Assembly (NCBI GenBank): GCA_946486375.1
Contig: CAMLTW010000004.1
Coordinates: 186,001 to 250,000, forward strand
Origin: an uncultured Rikenellaceae bacterium
GTDB lineage: Bacteria; Bacteroidota; Bacteroidia; Bacteroidales; Rikenellaceae
Reading direction: 5' to 3'
Length of the DNA: 64,000 bases
The notes beneath the pieces are model-generated. The model saw nothing but the letters and a program-made list of their open reading frames with translations. It searched no databases and had not been told where the DNA came from. The first letter of the stretch is position 1, and the number at the start of each line of letters is the position of its first letter. A program made the translations under genes and the position numbers. Shown piece after piece: positions 36,434-45,196 of the stretch.

Positions 36434-37672
36434 ATGAAAACCCGAACTGTATTAGTCATCCTGCTGGCGGGAGTCTTCCTCTCCTCCGGCTGCGGTCAGG
36501 CTCCGAAAGAAGAGGATCCGAACCAGCGCAAGGAAATTTTCCTGAAAGACACGGTCTTTTCCGTGCAGATCGAACCCGAAGAAGGGGCGGCGAATCTGCA
36601 GGCTTTGCAGGCGAACTACCGCTCGAAAGCCGATTTCGAAGCCCGGAAGCAGGCCATCCGCCGGGGCATGTTCCATCAGTTGGGCCTCGATCCGCTTCCC
36701 AAACGAAACTCCCTCGATCCGGTCGTAACCGGCAAGCAAGCCCAAGACGGCTACACCATCGAAAACGTGGCCCTCGAAATCCTGCCGGGCGTCTGGACGT
36801 ACGGCAACCTGTTCCGTCCTACGGACGGAGCGAAGCGGCATCCGGCTGTCATGCTGGCGCATGGACATTCGGCGCAGGAGATCGGCCCCCGGTGCGGAAG
36901 ATTCACCGCCGGTCAGCAGACCATCGCGGCCTGTCTGGCCCGAATGGGAGCCGTGGTGTTCAATTTCGACATGTTCGCCTACGGAGAATCGGGAGCGCAG
37001 GTGGGCACGAAAGCCCACCGGACGGGGCTGGCCCAGACGATGAACGTGCTGGGCTGTCTGGCCGTGCTGGATTACCTGACCTCGCTGCCGGACGTGGACG
37101 AATCCCGGATCGGCATCACGGGCGCTTCGGGCGGGGGAACGCAGAGTTTCCTGACCACCGCGCTGGACGACCGCATCGCGGTGTCGGTGCCGGTGGTGCA
37201 GGTTTCCTGTTTCTTCCCCGGTGGCTGCACCTGCGAAAGCGGACGTCCGATCCACGCATCGGTAAGTCCGCGCACTAACAATACGGAAATCGCGGCGATG
37301 GCCGTGCCGCGCCCCCTGCTGGTGGTTTCGGACGGCGGCGACTGGACGCGCACCGTGGACAAGGTGGAATTTCCGTTCATCCGTTACATCTACTCGCTGT
37401 ACGGAGCGGAGGATCGGACGGCCAACGTCCATCTGGCCGCCGAGAAGCACGACTACGGGCCGAACAAGCGCAAAGCGATGTACGACTTCATGGCCGAACA
37501 CCTGGGGCTGAACAAAAAAGCGATCTGCGACACGGACGGCGACTACGATGAAAGTTTCGTGCAGCCGGCCTCCCCGGAAAGCCTCGTCGTCTTCCCGAAC
37601 GGCAGCTACCCGGAACGCACGCTGCGTTCGCCGGGCGAAGTCTACGACATGCTGCGGAAAATGCAGCAGTGA
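36434..37672 (+). CDS. Alpha/beta-hydrolase esterase lipoprotein of the PUL
   Basis: 412 residues with lipobox LSSGC (Cys20), so it is probably membrane-anchored. An alpha/beta-hydrolase core has the nucleophile elbow GASGGGTQ (Ser) and an oxyanion region AHGHSAQE. Asp candidates lie in VVSDGGDW and the His in AAEKHDYGPNKR. It resembles acetyl-xylan/dienelactone-hydrolase-like carbohydrate esterases, so removal of acetyl or similar groups from the glycan is likely. It starts 14 bp after the rhamnosidase stop and is the last gene before a strong terminator. Confidence 0.8.
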   Translation: MKTRTVLVILLAGVFLSSGCGQAPKEEDPNQRKEIFLKDTVFSVQIEPEEGAANLQALQANYRSKADFEARKQAIRRGMFHQLGLDPLPKRNSLDPVVTGKQAQDGYTIENVALEILPGVWTYGNLFRPTDGAKRHPAVMLAHGHSAQEIGPRCGRFTAGQQTIAACLARMGAVVFNFDMFAYGESGAQVGTKAHRTGLAQTMNVLGCLAVLDYLTSLPDVDESRIGITGASGGGTQSFLTTALDDRIAVSVPVVQVSCFFPGGCTCESGRPIHASVSPRTNNTEIAAMAVPRPLLVVSDGGDWTRTVDKVEFPFIRYIYSLYGAEDRTANVHLAAEKHDYGPNKRKAMYDFMAEHLGLNKKAICDTDGDYDESFVQPASPESLVVFPNGSYPERTLRSPGEVYDMLRKMQQ

Positions 37673-37692
37673 CGAATCCGGAAAGTTAATGC

Positions 37693-37721
37693 AAGGGCGG
37701 GGCGTTTCCCCGCCCTTTTCT
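37693..37721 (+). terminator. Terminator of the ECF-regulated PUL
   Basis: AAGGGCGGGG and CCCCGCCCTT form a tight hairpin followed by TTCTTT, 20 bp after the esterase stop. Confidence 0.8.
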
Positions 37722-37811
37722 TTCGCGGGACACGGAATCCAGGCTCCGACCGGTGACGGTCCGAACCGAACCCATATCCGTTTGCGGAAAAAAGTTTAAT
37801 TTTACTCCATC

Positions 37812-38375
37812 ATGAACTTTACGGAAACCCTTCGCAACGCCTGCTGCCTGTCGCCCGAAAGCATCTCCGTCCTAATGGAAAACACGGAACGTATCGTCCA
37901 TCCCAAGCACACGGTCATCCTTTCGGAAGGCGACCGGGACACCCGTACCGGTTTCGTGGAAACGGGACTGATACGGTGTTCCGTGCTGCGGGACGGAAAA
38001 CCCGTGACGCTCCGGTTCGCCTGCGAAGGGGAGATGATCGGCACCGTACCGGGCTTTTTACCGGGCGGACGCTCTCCCGCGACGCTGGAAACGCTGGAAG
38101 AAACCGTCTTGCTGTATATTCCCCGCACGCGGATGGAAGCCCTTTTCGCCGAATCCGTTGAACTGGCCAACTGGGGACGCCGGCTGGTCGAGAAACAACT
38201 GGTCGAATGCGAGCGTTATTTCACGGAATACTACTGGCAGGACAAAAAGACCCAGTACCTGCGTCTCCTCGGGGAATACCCCGACCTGCTCAGGCGGGTG
38301 CCCCTGAAAGACCTGGCATCCTACCTGGATGTCACGCCCCAGTCGCTGAGCCGGATTCGCTCCCGGATCCGGTGA
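37812..38375 (+). CDS. Crp/Fnr-family transcriptional regulator
   Basis: 187 residues. An N-terminal cyclic-nucleotide-binding fold spans residues about 1-120 (VILSEGDRDTRTGFVETGLIRCSVLRDG). The C-terminal helix-turn-helix is VPLKDLASYLDVTPQSLSRIR. The glycine/arginine phosphate-binding loop of classical cAMP sites is not evident, so the effector may differ. It is common in Bacteroidota next to small transporters. The SMR efflux gene follows 72 bp later with its own -7 element and may be a target. Confidence 0.88.
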   Translation: MNFTETLRNACCLSPESISVLMENTERIVHPKHTVILSEGDRDTRTGFVETGLIRCSVLRDGKPVTLRFACEGEMIGTVPGFLPGGRSPATLETLEETVLLYIPRTRMEALFAESVELANWGRRLVEKQLVECERYFTEYYWQDKKTQYLRLLGEYPDLLRRVPLKDLASYLDVTPQSLSRIRSRIR

Positions 38376-38415
38376 TTTATTATCCTCGGGTAACTTTTCC
38401 CGGAACGGAAGGCCC

Positions 38416-38423
38416 TATTTTTG
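38416..38423 (+). promoter_or_regulatory. -7 promoter element of the SMR gene
   Basis: TATTTTTG, 24 bp before ATG 38448. Confidence 0.45.
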
Positions 38424-38447
38424 CGGACACAAAACAAAAATATCCGC

Positions 38448-38780
38448 ATGAAATCCTATCTCTTGCTGCTGGTCGCCATCGCCTTCGAAGCCGTCGGAAC
38501 CACTGCACTGAAAGCGAGCGAACAATTCACCCGGCTCGTCCCCGCTATCGTAACAATCATAGCGTATATCGGGACATTCTATTTCCTCAGCCTAACCCTG
38601 AAAACCATCCCCGTCGGGATCGCCTATGCCATCTGGTCGGCCTTCGGAATCGTGCTGATCTCCCTGATCGGCTACTTCCGTTTCAAACAGTCGCTCGACC
38701 TGCCGGCCATCCTCGGCATCGCGCTCATCGTCGCCGGAGTGATCGTCATCAATCTGTTCTCCAAATCGGCCGTCCACTGA
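38448..38780 (+). CDS. SMR-family multidrug/quaternary ammonium efflux protein
   Basis: 110 residues, four hydrophobic segments, with the essential Glu14 of the family in AIAFEAVGTTALK and the signature GIAYAIWSAFG. Dimeric proton-coupled exporter of the EmrE/QacE/SugE group. The start at 38448 is preferred, since the open frame 9 codons upstream overlaps the -7 element. The Crp-like regulator just upstream is a candidate controller. Confidence 0.93.
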   Translation: MKSYLLLLVAIAFEAVGTTALKASEQFTRLVPAIVTIIAYIGTFYFLSLTLKTIPVGIAYAIWSAFGIVLISLIGYFRFKQSLDLPAILGIALIVAGVIVINLFSKSAVH

Positions 38781-39046
38781 AAAGCGGGAACCGTTCCCGT
38801 CCGAAATACAACGGTTACAGGTTCCTACGGACAAAAACCCGGACGGCGGAGGAATCGCCTGCATCCGTTTCCGCAGGCCATCGATCTTTCCAGCTCCAGA
38901 TCGAGGAACGAACGGCTCAGGGATGCCTCCCGGACGATCATGGGCAATCCGCTTCGATCTCTTTTTCTTTCAGCAGGTTGAAGTGGGAAAGACAGCTTGG
39001 AAATCCGCCCGCTTGCCGGGCTGTTTCCCGCTTCGGGCCTTTCGTG
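38781..39046. other. Gene-free stretch before the tRNA
   Basis: No convincing gene. Open frames here are short shadows without start signals or recognisable sequence. The tRNA promoter begins at 39047. Confidence 0.5.
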
Positions 39047-39077
39047 TTTGCAGAATCCGAAAAAAGGAGTAAATTTG
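39047..39077 (+). promoter_or_regulatory. Consensus promoter of the tRNA gene
   Basis: TTTG (39047-39050), 19 bp, TAAATTTG (39070-39077). It matches the Bacteroidetes consensus closely, and the start should be near 39084, just before the tRNA. Confidence 0.75.
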
Positions 39078-39096
39078 CAAACTCTCGAACAGGATC

Positions 39097-39171
39097 GGGC
39101 CTATAGCTCAGTTGGTTAGTAGCACCTGACTCATAATCAGGGGGTCGCTGGTTCAAGCCCAGCTGGGCCCA
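39097..39171 (+). tRNA. tRNA with CAT anticodon (Met elongator or Ile2)
   Basis: Cloverleaf: acceptor GGGCCTA/TGGGCCC with one G-U pair, D arm AGCTCAGTTGGTTAGTAGC, anticodon stem CCTGA/TCAGG with loop CTCATAA (anticodon CAT), T arm GCTGG TTCAAGC CCAGC, discriminator A. CCA is not encoded. The anticodon alone cannot tell elongator Met from lysidine-modified Ile2. The variable and T arm (GGTCGCTGGTTCAAG) resemble E. coli Ile2, which would be a TilS substrate. Confidence 0.93.
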
Positions 39172-39185
39172 CTTCAAAATCAAGA

Positions 39186-39212
39186 GGTTGCGATATAATC
39201 GCAGCCTTTTTT
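39186..39212 (+). terminator. Terminator of the tRNA gene
   Basis: GGTTGCGAT (39186-39194), loop ATA, ATCGCAGCC (39198-39206), then TTTTTT. Confidence 0.85.
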
Positions 39213-39353
39213 CTTTTTCGGTGCACACGATTCACACCCCACATTCTGCGGTCTTTTTTCCACATTCGTCGCGGACGGTTCCGGTCGGAAAGGTATTTTA
39301 CCGGCCACCGGTGACAGGCCCGGCATGCGTCCCGAAACCCTTGAAACGGAACA

Positions 39354-39386
39354 GAAAAAGTCCGCCGCGGTTCCCTGCGGCGGACT
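39354..39386 (-). terminator. Terminator of the second SusC-SusD operon
   Basis: On the minus strand AGTCCGCCGC and GCGGCGGACT (39359-39386) flank an 8-base loop and are followed by TTTTTC, 33 bp after the SusD stop. Confidence 0.8.
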
Positions 39387-39419
39387 GTAAACCCGGATCT
39401 TCCGGACAGGCTCCGGAAA

Positions 39420-41297
39420 CTAATATCCCGGATTCTGGTAGTAGGCGCCTCCGCCCTGAATCGTCCCGAGGAAGGATTCAGGGAACGGACGTACCTTATG
39501 CACCTGATCGCGGAAGTAATCGCCCACGTCCGGATTCATTTCCTTCAGGTAAGTCTCGGAAAGTTTGCCCGTACGTTTCAGGTCGTAAAAGCGAACGTAT
39601 TCTCCGCAAAGTTCCCGCGCCCGTTCATCCAATACGGTCTGGATCGTGGCGGTTCCCGACAGCGGGTTGGCCCCGGCCCGGGCCCGCACCTTGTTGATGT
39701 AGCCCATCGCGTTCGTTCCGCCGTTCACGTAAATGTCCGCTTCCGCTGCGATGAGGTAAACTTCGGGCGTGCGCATCATGAACGTCCCGTTGAGATTTCC
39801 CAGTCGTTTCTTTTTAAGGTCGTAAATTTTGTAGTTGGAACTGTTGTGCTTCATGAGGGACGGATAGATACCGAAGAACGGGTTTACCACTTCGGTAACG
39901 TCTTCGTCCATGGGCCGGTTGACCCGTTTGTAAGTCATCTTCACCTTCCGGGTCTGGTCATCGTATACGTCGGCATAGTCCACCACCAGATAAGGCTGCG
40001 AAAGCTTGCTCGCCGACAGCGCGGCATAGTCGGCTTCCCCCGGCATGATGAACCGGATGGCCAGGTCATTCATGTTCACCTTGGTTACGGTCGCTTCCAC
40101 GGCATCCGTACGGTCGTAAGTTTTCAACCGGCTTTCATCCCACGTCCAAGTTTTATTGGCGTTCCATTCGGTCTGGAACGTCTTTGCGAAACGCGGGTCG
40201 ATCGTCCCGTCCTCCTGAATGTAACGGCTCAACAGATACTGCGACGGCATGAACTGCCCGTCGGCCCGGTGTCCCCAGATTTCGTAATCGGACTTGCCTT
40301 CGTATTTTCCTCCCGCATAGTCGCTTTTGTAAACCTTGTTGTCGAATTTGCGGGCCGGGAAATCGGTGGTCTTGCAGTAAAACAGCTCGTCGTTCATGTT
40401 CAGCACCCAGCCGTTGTTGCTGTTGCCGCCATCCACGAAACGGTGTTTCCACAGGGCTTCGGTGTTTTCGAAGTTGTTTTCTTCGGCGAACACTTCGTCA
40501 TAGGTCGGATACATCATGACGCCGTACCGGGTACCGCCGGCTTCGCAATCGGCGATCATGTCCTTAGCCACGTCCAGCGCTTTGGAAGCATAGGCTTTCG
40601 TAGCGTCGTATTCCACCGTCTGCAGGTAGGCTCGGGCCAAAAAACCCAGCGCGGACTTCTTAGAGGGCCGAGTGGTACGCTCTTCCACCGGCAGCCATTG
40701 GGCGGCGAATTCCAGGTCGGGAATGATGACCTCCCGGTAGATGGTCAGCGGATCGGTCTTTTCCGGATGCAGGTCGACGGATTCGGCCGGCTTGGTCACC
40801 ATCGTAATGCCTCCGAACTGTTCCACGAGGTTATAGTAGTAAACGGCCCGCATGAAATAGGCTTCCGCCACGGCCGCATTCTTCTCTTCGACGCTTCCGA
40901 AGGGAGCGAGCTCGGCCATCTTGATGGCCATGTTGCAGCTTCCGATTCCGTCGTACATGGGGTTGATGACGTCTTTGGCCACGTTCAGGTTCATCGCCCC
41001 GCTGATTCCGCCGTACTTGAAGGCGGAATTGTTGTCCGTGTTCTTTTTCGACGTCCACAGGTCGGTGCCCGCTTCCAGCAGGATCGTCATATCGCTATGG
41101 CCGTACATCCGACGCTCCATACCGAAATAAACGTTGTTGAGGATGCCCATATACCCTTCGACGGACGAGGACGCCAGCGTTTCGAACGTGAAGCCGGACG
41201 GGTTGTACTCTTCGAGGGAACAGGAGACGATCCCGGCGGAAACCCCGGAAACGGCCAGGGCCGGCAGAATCAGCTTATTGATAAATTTCATCTTCAT
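39420..41297 (-). CDS. SusD/RagB-type lipoprotein of the second PUL
   Basis: 625 residues. Lipobox near VSCSLEEYNPSG (Cys26). Typical N-terminal SusD helices (YFMRAVYYYNLVEQFGG, SALGFLARAYLQTVEYDATKAY) and the conserved C-terminal run VLDERARELCGEYVRFYDLKRTG ending NPGY. It has an in-frame second Met two codons in (41291). It lies 20 bp after SusC on the same strand and should bind the same glycan. Confidence 0.94.
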   Translation of the reverse strand: MKMKFINKLILPALAVSGVSAGIVSCSLEEYNPSGFTFETLASSSVEGYMGILNNVYFGMERRMYGHSDMTILLEAGTDLWTSKKNTDNNSAFKYGGISGAMNLNVAKDVINPMYDGIGSCNMAIKMAELAPFGSVEEKNAAVAEAYFMRAVYYYNLVEQFGGITMVTKPAESVDLHPEKTDPLTIYREVIIPDLEFAAQWLPVEERTTRPSKKSALGFLARAYLQTVEYDATKAYASKALDVAKDMIADCEAGGTRYGVMMYPTYDEVFAEENNFENTEALWKHRFVDGGNSNNGWVLNMNDELFYCKTTDFPARKFDNKVYKSDYAGGKYEGKSDYEIWGHRADGQFMPSQYLLSRYIQEDGTIDPRFAKTFQTEWNANKTWTWDESRLKTYDRTDAVEATVTKVNMNDLAIRFIMPGEADYAALSASKLSQPYLVVDYADVYDDQTRKVKMTYKRVNRPMDEDVTEVVNPFFGIYPSLMKHNSSNYKIYDLKKKRLGNLNGTFMMRTPEVYLIAAEADIYVNGGTNAMGYINKVRARAGANPLSGTATIQTVLDERARELCGEYVRFYDLKRTGKLSETYLKEMNPDVGDYFRDQVHKVRPFPESFLGTIQGGGAYYQNPGY

Positions 41298-41317
41298 GTC
41301 TTCAAATTTTTATGAAA

Positions 41318-44300
41318 TCAGAATGAGAAGTTAATTCCGAACACATAAGTCTTGTACAGCGGGAAGGTATCGGAACCGTTGTTTTCCGGATCGGTATGCT
41401 TCAGCACGCCCTTGATGGGAATGATGAACGGATTGTAAGCCGTGGCATAAACCCGCAGATTAGTGATGCCGGCTTTTTTCAGGAGTTTGTCGGGCAGAGA
41501 ATAGCCCAGCGTGATATTCTTGATCTTGATGAACGAGCCGTCCACGTAGGTCAGCGAACTGATACCGGTCGTATTGCTGATCCCCGGACGCGGGAAATAG
41601 GCTCCTTCGTTGGTTTCGGGAAGCCAGTAATCGATGCCCTCCGGCTGGTTCTTGGAACCCGCATCGTACCATCCCAGCAGGGAACTCCGGATCATCTGTC
41701 CGTACCGGGCCATGGCGAAGATGTTCAGGTCGAAATTCCGCCACGTGAACTTGTTGCTGAATCCGATGATTCCGTCCGGGGTGTTCGATCCGAGAATTTG
41801 CTTGTCGGTTTCGGAATAAGTATGATAACCATTGTCGCCGACGCCGTCGGCATCGAATTTTTCCTGGGTGGCGATTTTCAGTCCCCCGGGCTGGCAGCCG
41901 TATTTGGCCGCTTCTTCCGCTTCGGCGCTCGACCAGAGGCCCAGGTATTTATAGTCGTAGTGGGTCTTCACGGGATGCCCTTCGAACAGCTTGGAAGCGA
42001 CCAGGTCGCCGTCCGGCAGCGAAACGATCTTTTCCTTGTTGTGAGTGAAGGAAACGGAGGTCGTCCAGGTAAAATCCTTATGGACGATGTTGCGGGTCGT
42101 CAGCGTGATTTCATACCCCCTATTGTTGGTTTGCCCGATATTCTGCCACATCTGCAGCGGCGATCCCCACGCCGTGATGGCGGCGGTGATGGGAAGCGTA
42201 CGCTTGAAAAGCAGGTCTTTGGTGTCGGTGTCGTACCAGTCCACGGCCAGCGTGATCCGATTTTTGAGCAGGGCCACGTCCAGCCCCACGTCCAGGCTGT
42301 AGGACTTTTCCCATCCGATGGACGGATTGGCATAGGGAGCGACCATCTGGGCGTTGTGCACCACCTGACCGTCGGCCGAAACCTTGTTGTACGTGACGGC
42401 CCCCGTCTGCGAAGAATAGGCCCCCATCCCGCCGGAGTTGCCGGTCACCCCGTAGCTGACGCGGAGTTTCAGGTCGTCCAGCCACGTGCGCGTCCGTTCC
42501 ATGAACCGTTCCGAAGAGATCCGCCAGGCTATCGCTCCCGCCGGAAACATTTCCCATTTGTGCCCTTCGGCCAGGTGCGACGCTCCGTCCCACCGGTTGG
42601 TGAAGGTCGCCAGATAACGGCCTTTGTAGCTGTAATTGATCCGTCCGGCGAAGGAAAGAGACTGCGTCTGGGAGAAATGCGACGTGACGCCTTTGTTCCC
42701 GATGGCGGCTCCGATGTTGTGGAACAGGTAATAGTCCAGCGCCTGACCGTCGGCCCGCATGTTGTTGTTGTCCGACTGCGATTTCTTCCATTCCATCAGC
42801 CCCGTCACCTCGAACTTGTGGTCCTTCGCCACCTCGAACTGATAGGTCGGGATATTCTGCCAGGAATAACCGTATCCGTAATTGTTGGCGATGTAGGTAT
42901 AAGGAGCCACATAACCGCTTTCGACTCCCTGCGTCGAGCTTTTGCCGATGTATTTCCCGCCCCGGGCAGCGTTGGAATACCCTCCGACCATCGTTCGGAA
43001 AGTCAGTCCTTTGAACGGCAGGAAATCCACGTATGCGTTTACATTCAGCGAGGTGCTGCGGTTTTCGTCGGCAAACTGGTTTTCCAATTCGTCCCCCAGC
43101 GGAGTCGTTTCCCCGTCGATGAACTCGACGTTGTAGTTGCCGTCGGCGTCATAGACGTCTCCCAGCGGGAATGCCTTGAGGGCCTTGGTGAAAATGTTCT
43201 TGGAACGGGCGTTCTTGATGTTGTAGGCCAGGGATACGTTGCTTCCGAATTTCACCCACGGTCGGATGGTGTGCTCGATGTTGAACCGTCCGCCGTACCG
43301 GGAAAGGTTTTCGTTGCTGAGCATCCCCTCTTCCTTGCTGTAGGTGAAAGAGGAATAGATTTTCGTCTTTTCGCCGCCGCTCGACACCGACAGGTTGTAT
43401 TTCTGTTGGACGGCGCGTCCTCCGATAATCACGTCCACCCAGTCGATCCACTTGTTGTCTTGGATCGCCTGAAGGACGTATTCATTGGTAAAGAGTTGCG
43501 TAATGTCTTCCGGATAGGCGTCGTTTTTTGTCCGGTAATATTCGCTCTGATACCGCAGGAATTCGTCCCCTTGCATCCCGTGCAGGAAGGAAGCGTTCCC
43601 GCTGAATCCCGCGTAAGCGTCGAAATTCACGTTCAGCTTGTCGCCTTTCCCCTTTTTCGTGGTGATGATAACCACTCCGTTGGCCCCGGCGGAACCGTAA
43701 ATCGCCGTGGAGGAAGCGTCTTTGAGCACGGTGACAGACTCGACGTCCTGCGAGTTGATCTGACTGTATCCGCCGGGAATCCCGTCGATGATGTAGAGCG
43801 GTTCGTTGCTCCCGTAAATGGAACGGGTGCCGCGCAACAGCACGTCCACGTCGGAACCGACCGCACCGGACGGCTTCATGATGTCCATCCCGGAAATCTT
43901 CCCCTGCAACGCTTCCATGATGTTGTTGGTCGGGGCCTCGGTCAGCTCCGCCCCCGAAATCGCCACGACCGATCCGGTCAGGTCGCCCTTCGACACCGTA
44001 CCGTAACCAATCACGACCACCTCGTCGATGGCCTTCACGTCCTCTTTCATAGCGATGTCGATCCGGGTTCGGTTCCCGACCGGAACGGACTGCGGAACAT
44101 ACCCGATGAAGGAAAATTCCAATGTGTTCGTCGAGGCGGCCCGGATGACGTACCTTCCCTGTGCGTTAGTGGTGGTTCCCTGCGTGGTGCCCCTGACCGT
44201 GACCGCCACGCCGGCCAGGGGGCCGTTGGCATCGCTCACCGTTCCGGTGATCTCCCTCTGTTGAGCCGTCCCCGCGAGGGCGCCCGACAAAAACACCGCC

Positions 44301-44359
44301 AGCGCGAGGCATTTCCACAGAAAGCCTCCCTTTCGACTTTTTTCGTCTTTGTGCTTCAT
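41318..44359 (-). CDS. SusC-type TonB-dependent transporter of the second PUL
   Basis: 1013 residues. Signal sequence, carboxypeptidase-like domain (ITGTVSDANGPLAGVAVTV), plug with VVVIGYGTVSKGDLTGSV and DVLLRGTRSI...LYIIDG, and barrel ending FGINFSF. Unlike the SusC at 29597 it has no STN domain, so it does not signal through a FecR/ECF pair, and no hybrid two-component regulator lies nearby. Divergent from the CE15-GH3-GH28 genes across an 837-bp interval. Confidence 0.95.
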   Translation of the reverse strand: MKHKDEKSRKGGFLWKCLALAVFLSGALAGTAQQREITGTVSDANGPLAGVAVTVRGTTQGTTTNAQGRYVIRAASTNTLEFSFIGYVPQSVPVGNRTRIDIAMKEDVKAIDEVVVIGYGTVSKGDLTGSVVAISGAELTEAPTNNIMEALQGKISGMDIMKPSGAVGSDVDVLLRGTRSIYGSNEPLYIIDGIPGGYSQINSQDVESVTVLKDASSTAIYGSAGANGVVIITTKKGKGDKLNVNFDAYAGFSGNASFLHGMQGDEFLRYQSEYYRTKNDAYPEDITQLFTNEYVLQAIQDNKWIDWVDVIIGGRAVQQKYNLSVSSGGEKTKIYSSFTYSKEEGMLSNENLSRYGGRFNIEHTIRPWVKFGSNVSLAYNIKNARSKNIFTKALKAFPLGDVYDADGNYNVEFIDGETTPLGDELENQFADENRSTSLNVNAYVDFLPFKGLTFRTMVGGYSNAARGGKYIGKSSTQGVESGYVAPYTYIANNYGYGYSWQNIPTYQFEVAKDHKFEVTGLMEWKKSQSDNNNMRADGQALDYYLFHNIGAAIGNKGVTSHFSQTQSLSFAGRINYSYKGRYLATFTNRWDGASHLAEGHKWEMFPAGAIAWRISSERFMERTRTWLDDLKLRVSYGVTGNSGGMGAYSSQTGAVTYNKVSADGQVVHNAQMVAPYANPSIGWEKSYSLDVGLDVALLKNRITLAVDWYDTDTKDLLFKRTLPITAAITAWGSPLQMWQNIGQTNNRGYEITLTTRNIVHKDFTWTTSVSFTHNKEKIVSLPDGDLVASKLFEGHPVKTHYDYKYLGLWSSAEAEEAAKYGCQPGGLKIATQEKFDADGVGDNGYHTYSETDKQILGSNTPDGIIGFSNKFTWRNFDLNIFAMARYGQMIRSSLLGWYDAGSKNQPEGIDYWLPETNEGAYFPRPGISNTTGISSLTYVDGSFIKIKNITLGYSLPDKLLKKAGITNLRVYATAYNPFIIPIKGVLKHTDPENNGSDTFPLYKTYVFGINFSF

Positions 44360-44432
44360 GATTTAAAATATTTGGGTTAGTAATAAGGTGGGTCGTTCGT
44401 CCCCGGACGGGTCGCCGGGAAAAAAGGAAACG

Positions 44433-44480
44433 CAAAAAGCCTCCGCAACCGAGAACCGGAGTTCCCTCTGCGGAGGCTTT
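44433..44480 (-). promoter_or_regulatory. Terminator-like stem-loop in the SusC leader
   Basis: On the minus strand AAAGCCTCCGCA (44469-44480) pairs with TGCGGAGGCTTTTT (44434-44447), with a 21-base loop. The T-run makes it terminator-like, yet it lies 74 bp upstream of the susC start with no upstream minus-strand gene. A second perfect palindrome GTGCCGG-ATT-CCGGCAC sits at 44483-44499. An attenuator or a short RNA is possible. Confidence 0.45.
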
Positions 44481-44499
44481 CGTGCCGGATTCCGGCACT

Positions 44500-45196
44500 G
44501 GTCGCTTATACAGCTATCGTGTGTGTGCTAGCAAAATTCAGCAGAACGCCAAATTTCCGGGCCGGAAAATCGCATGAAAACGCATTCATTTCACTTGCCG
44601 TGCGCATGAAATTTCCTTTCAGTTAACAGTTAGCAGTATCCACACCGCACCGATTCCGATCCCGAACAAAAACGATCGAAAAACGGTATCCGGTTTCCGG
44701 GGTCTACGGGGATTCCGGCATGCGGGTCGAATCCGATATCGGGATTCCCGGCCTCATCAAAAATAAATAAAAAATCAACAAACAAAAAATCTTTACTTCC
44801 GAACATCGGCGGTTCGGCTTCGTTTCCGGCAGTGAAAACCGTTTTCTCAGCCGGAATCCGCAAACTCCGCTTCGGGCAGTAAGGGTAAAAACTCCCCTTT
44901 CGTTCGACGCAGCGGACGACCTTCCCCTTATGCAGACAATCGCCCTTTTCCGGTTCCGTTCCCGCTTTCGGACTTCGCGTAAAAACCGCCGTTTATGCGT
45001 TCCGGAATTTGAGTATGCGGAAAAAATCCTGTAAATTGCCGAAAGGTTTCCGTCCCGGAACCGGTCGCAGACCCCGACAGGGTTGTCCGAAAGGCAGGGC
45101 GGAAACCGGGTATCGTTTCCGGAATCCGCATCTTCCCGGAACCGACCCATCGAAACCGACAGGAACGTCGATACGTTCCGTTAAAACCCGAACCCG
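44500..45196. other. Divergent intergenic region of the second PUL
   Basis: 697 bp with no convincing gene. It must hold the promoters of susC (-) and the CE15 gene (+), but I see no consensus -7/-33 pair on either strand. A weak minus-strand candidate is GAATTTTG at 44532-44539. Promoters here may need an activator. Confidence 0.4.

Noticed and set aside
41396..44380. 994-codon open frame antisense to the second susC
   Set aside because: Shadow of codon bias, no recognisable protein or start signals.
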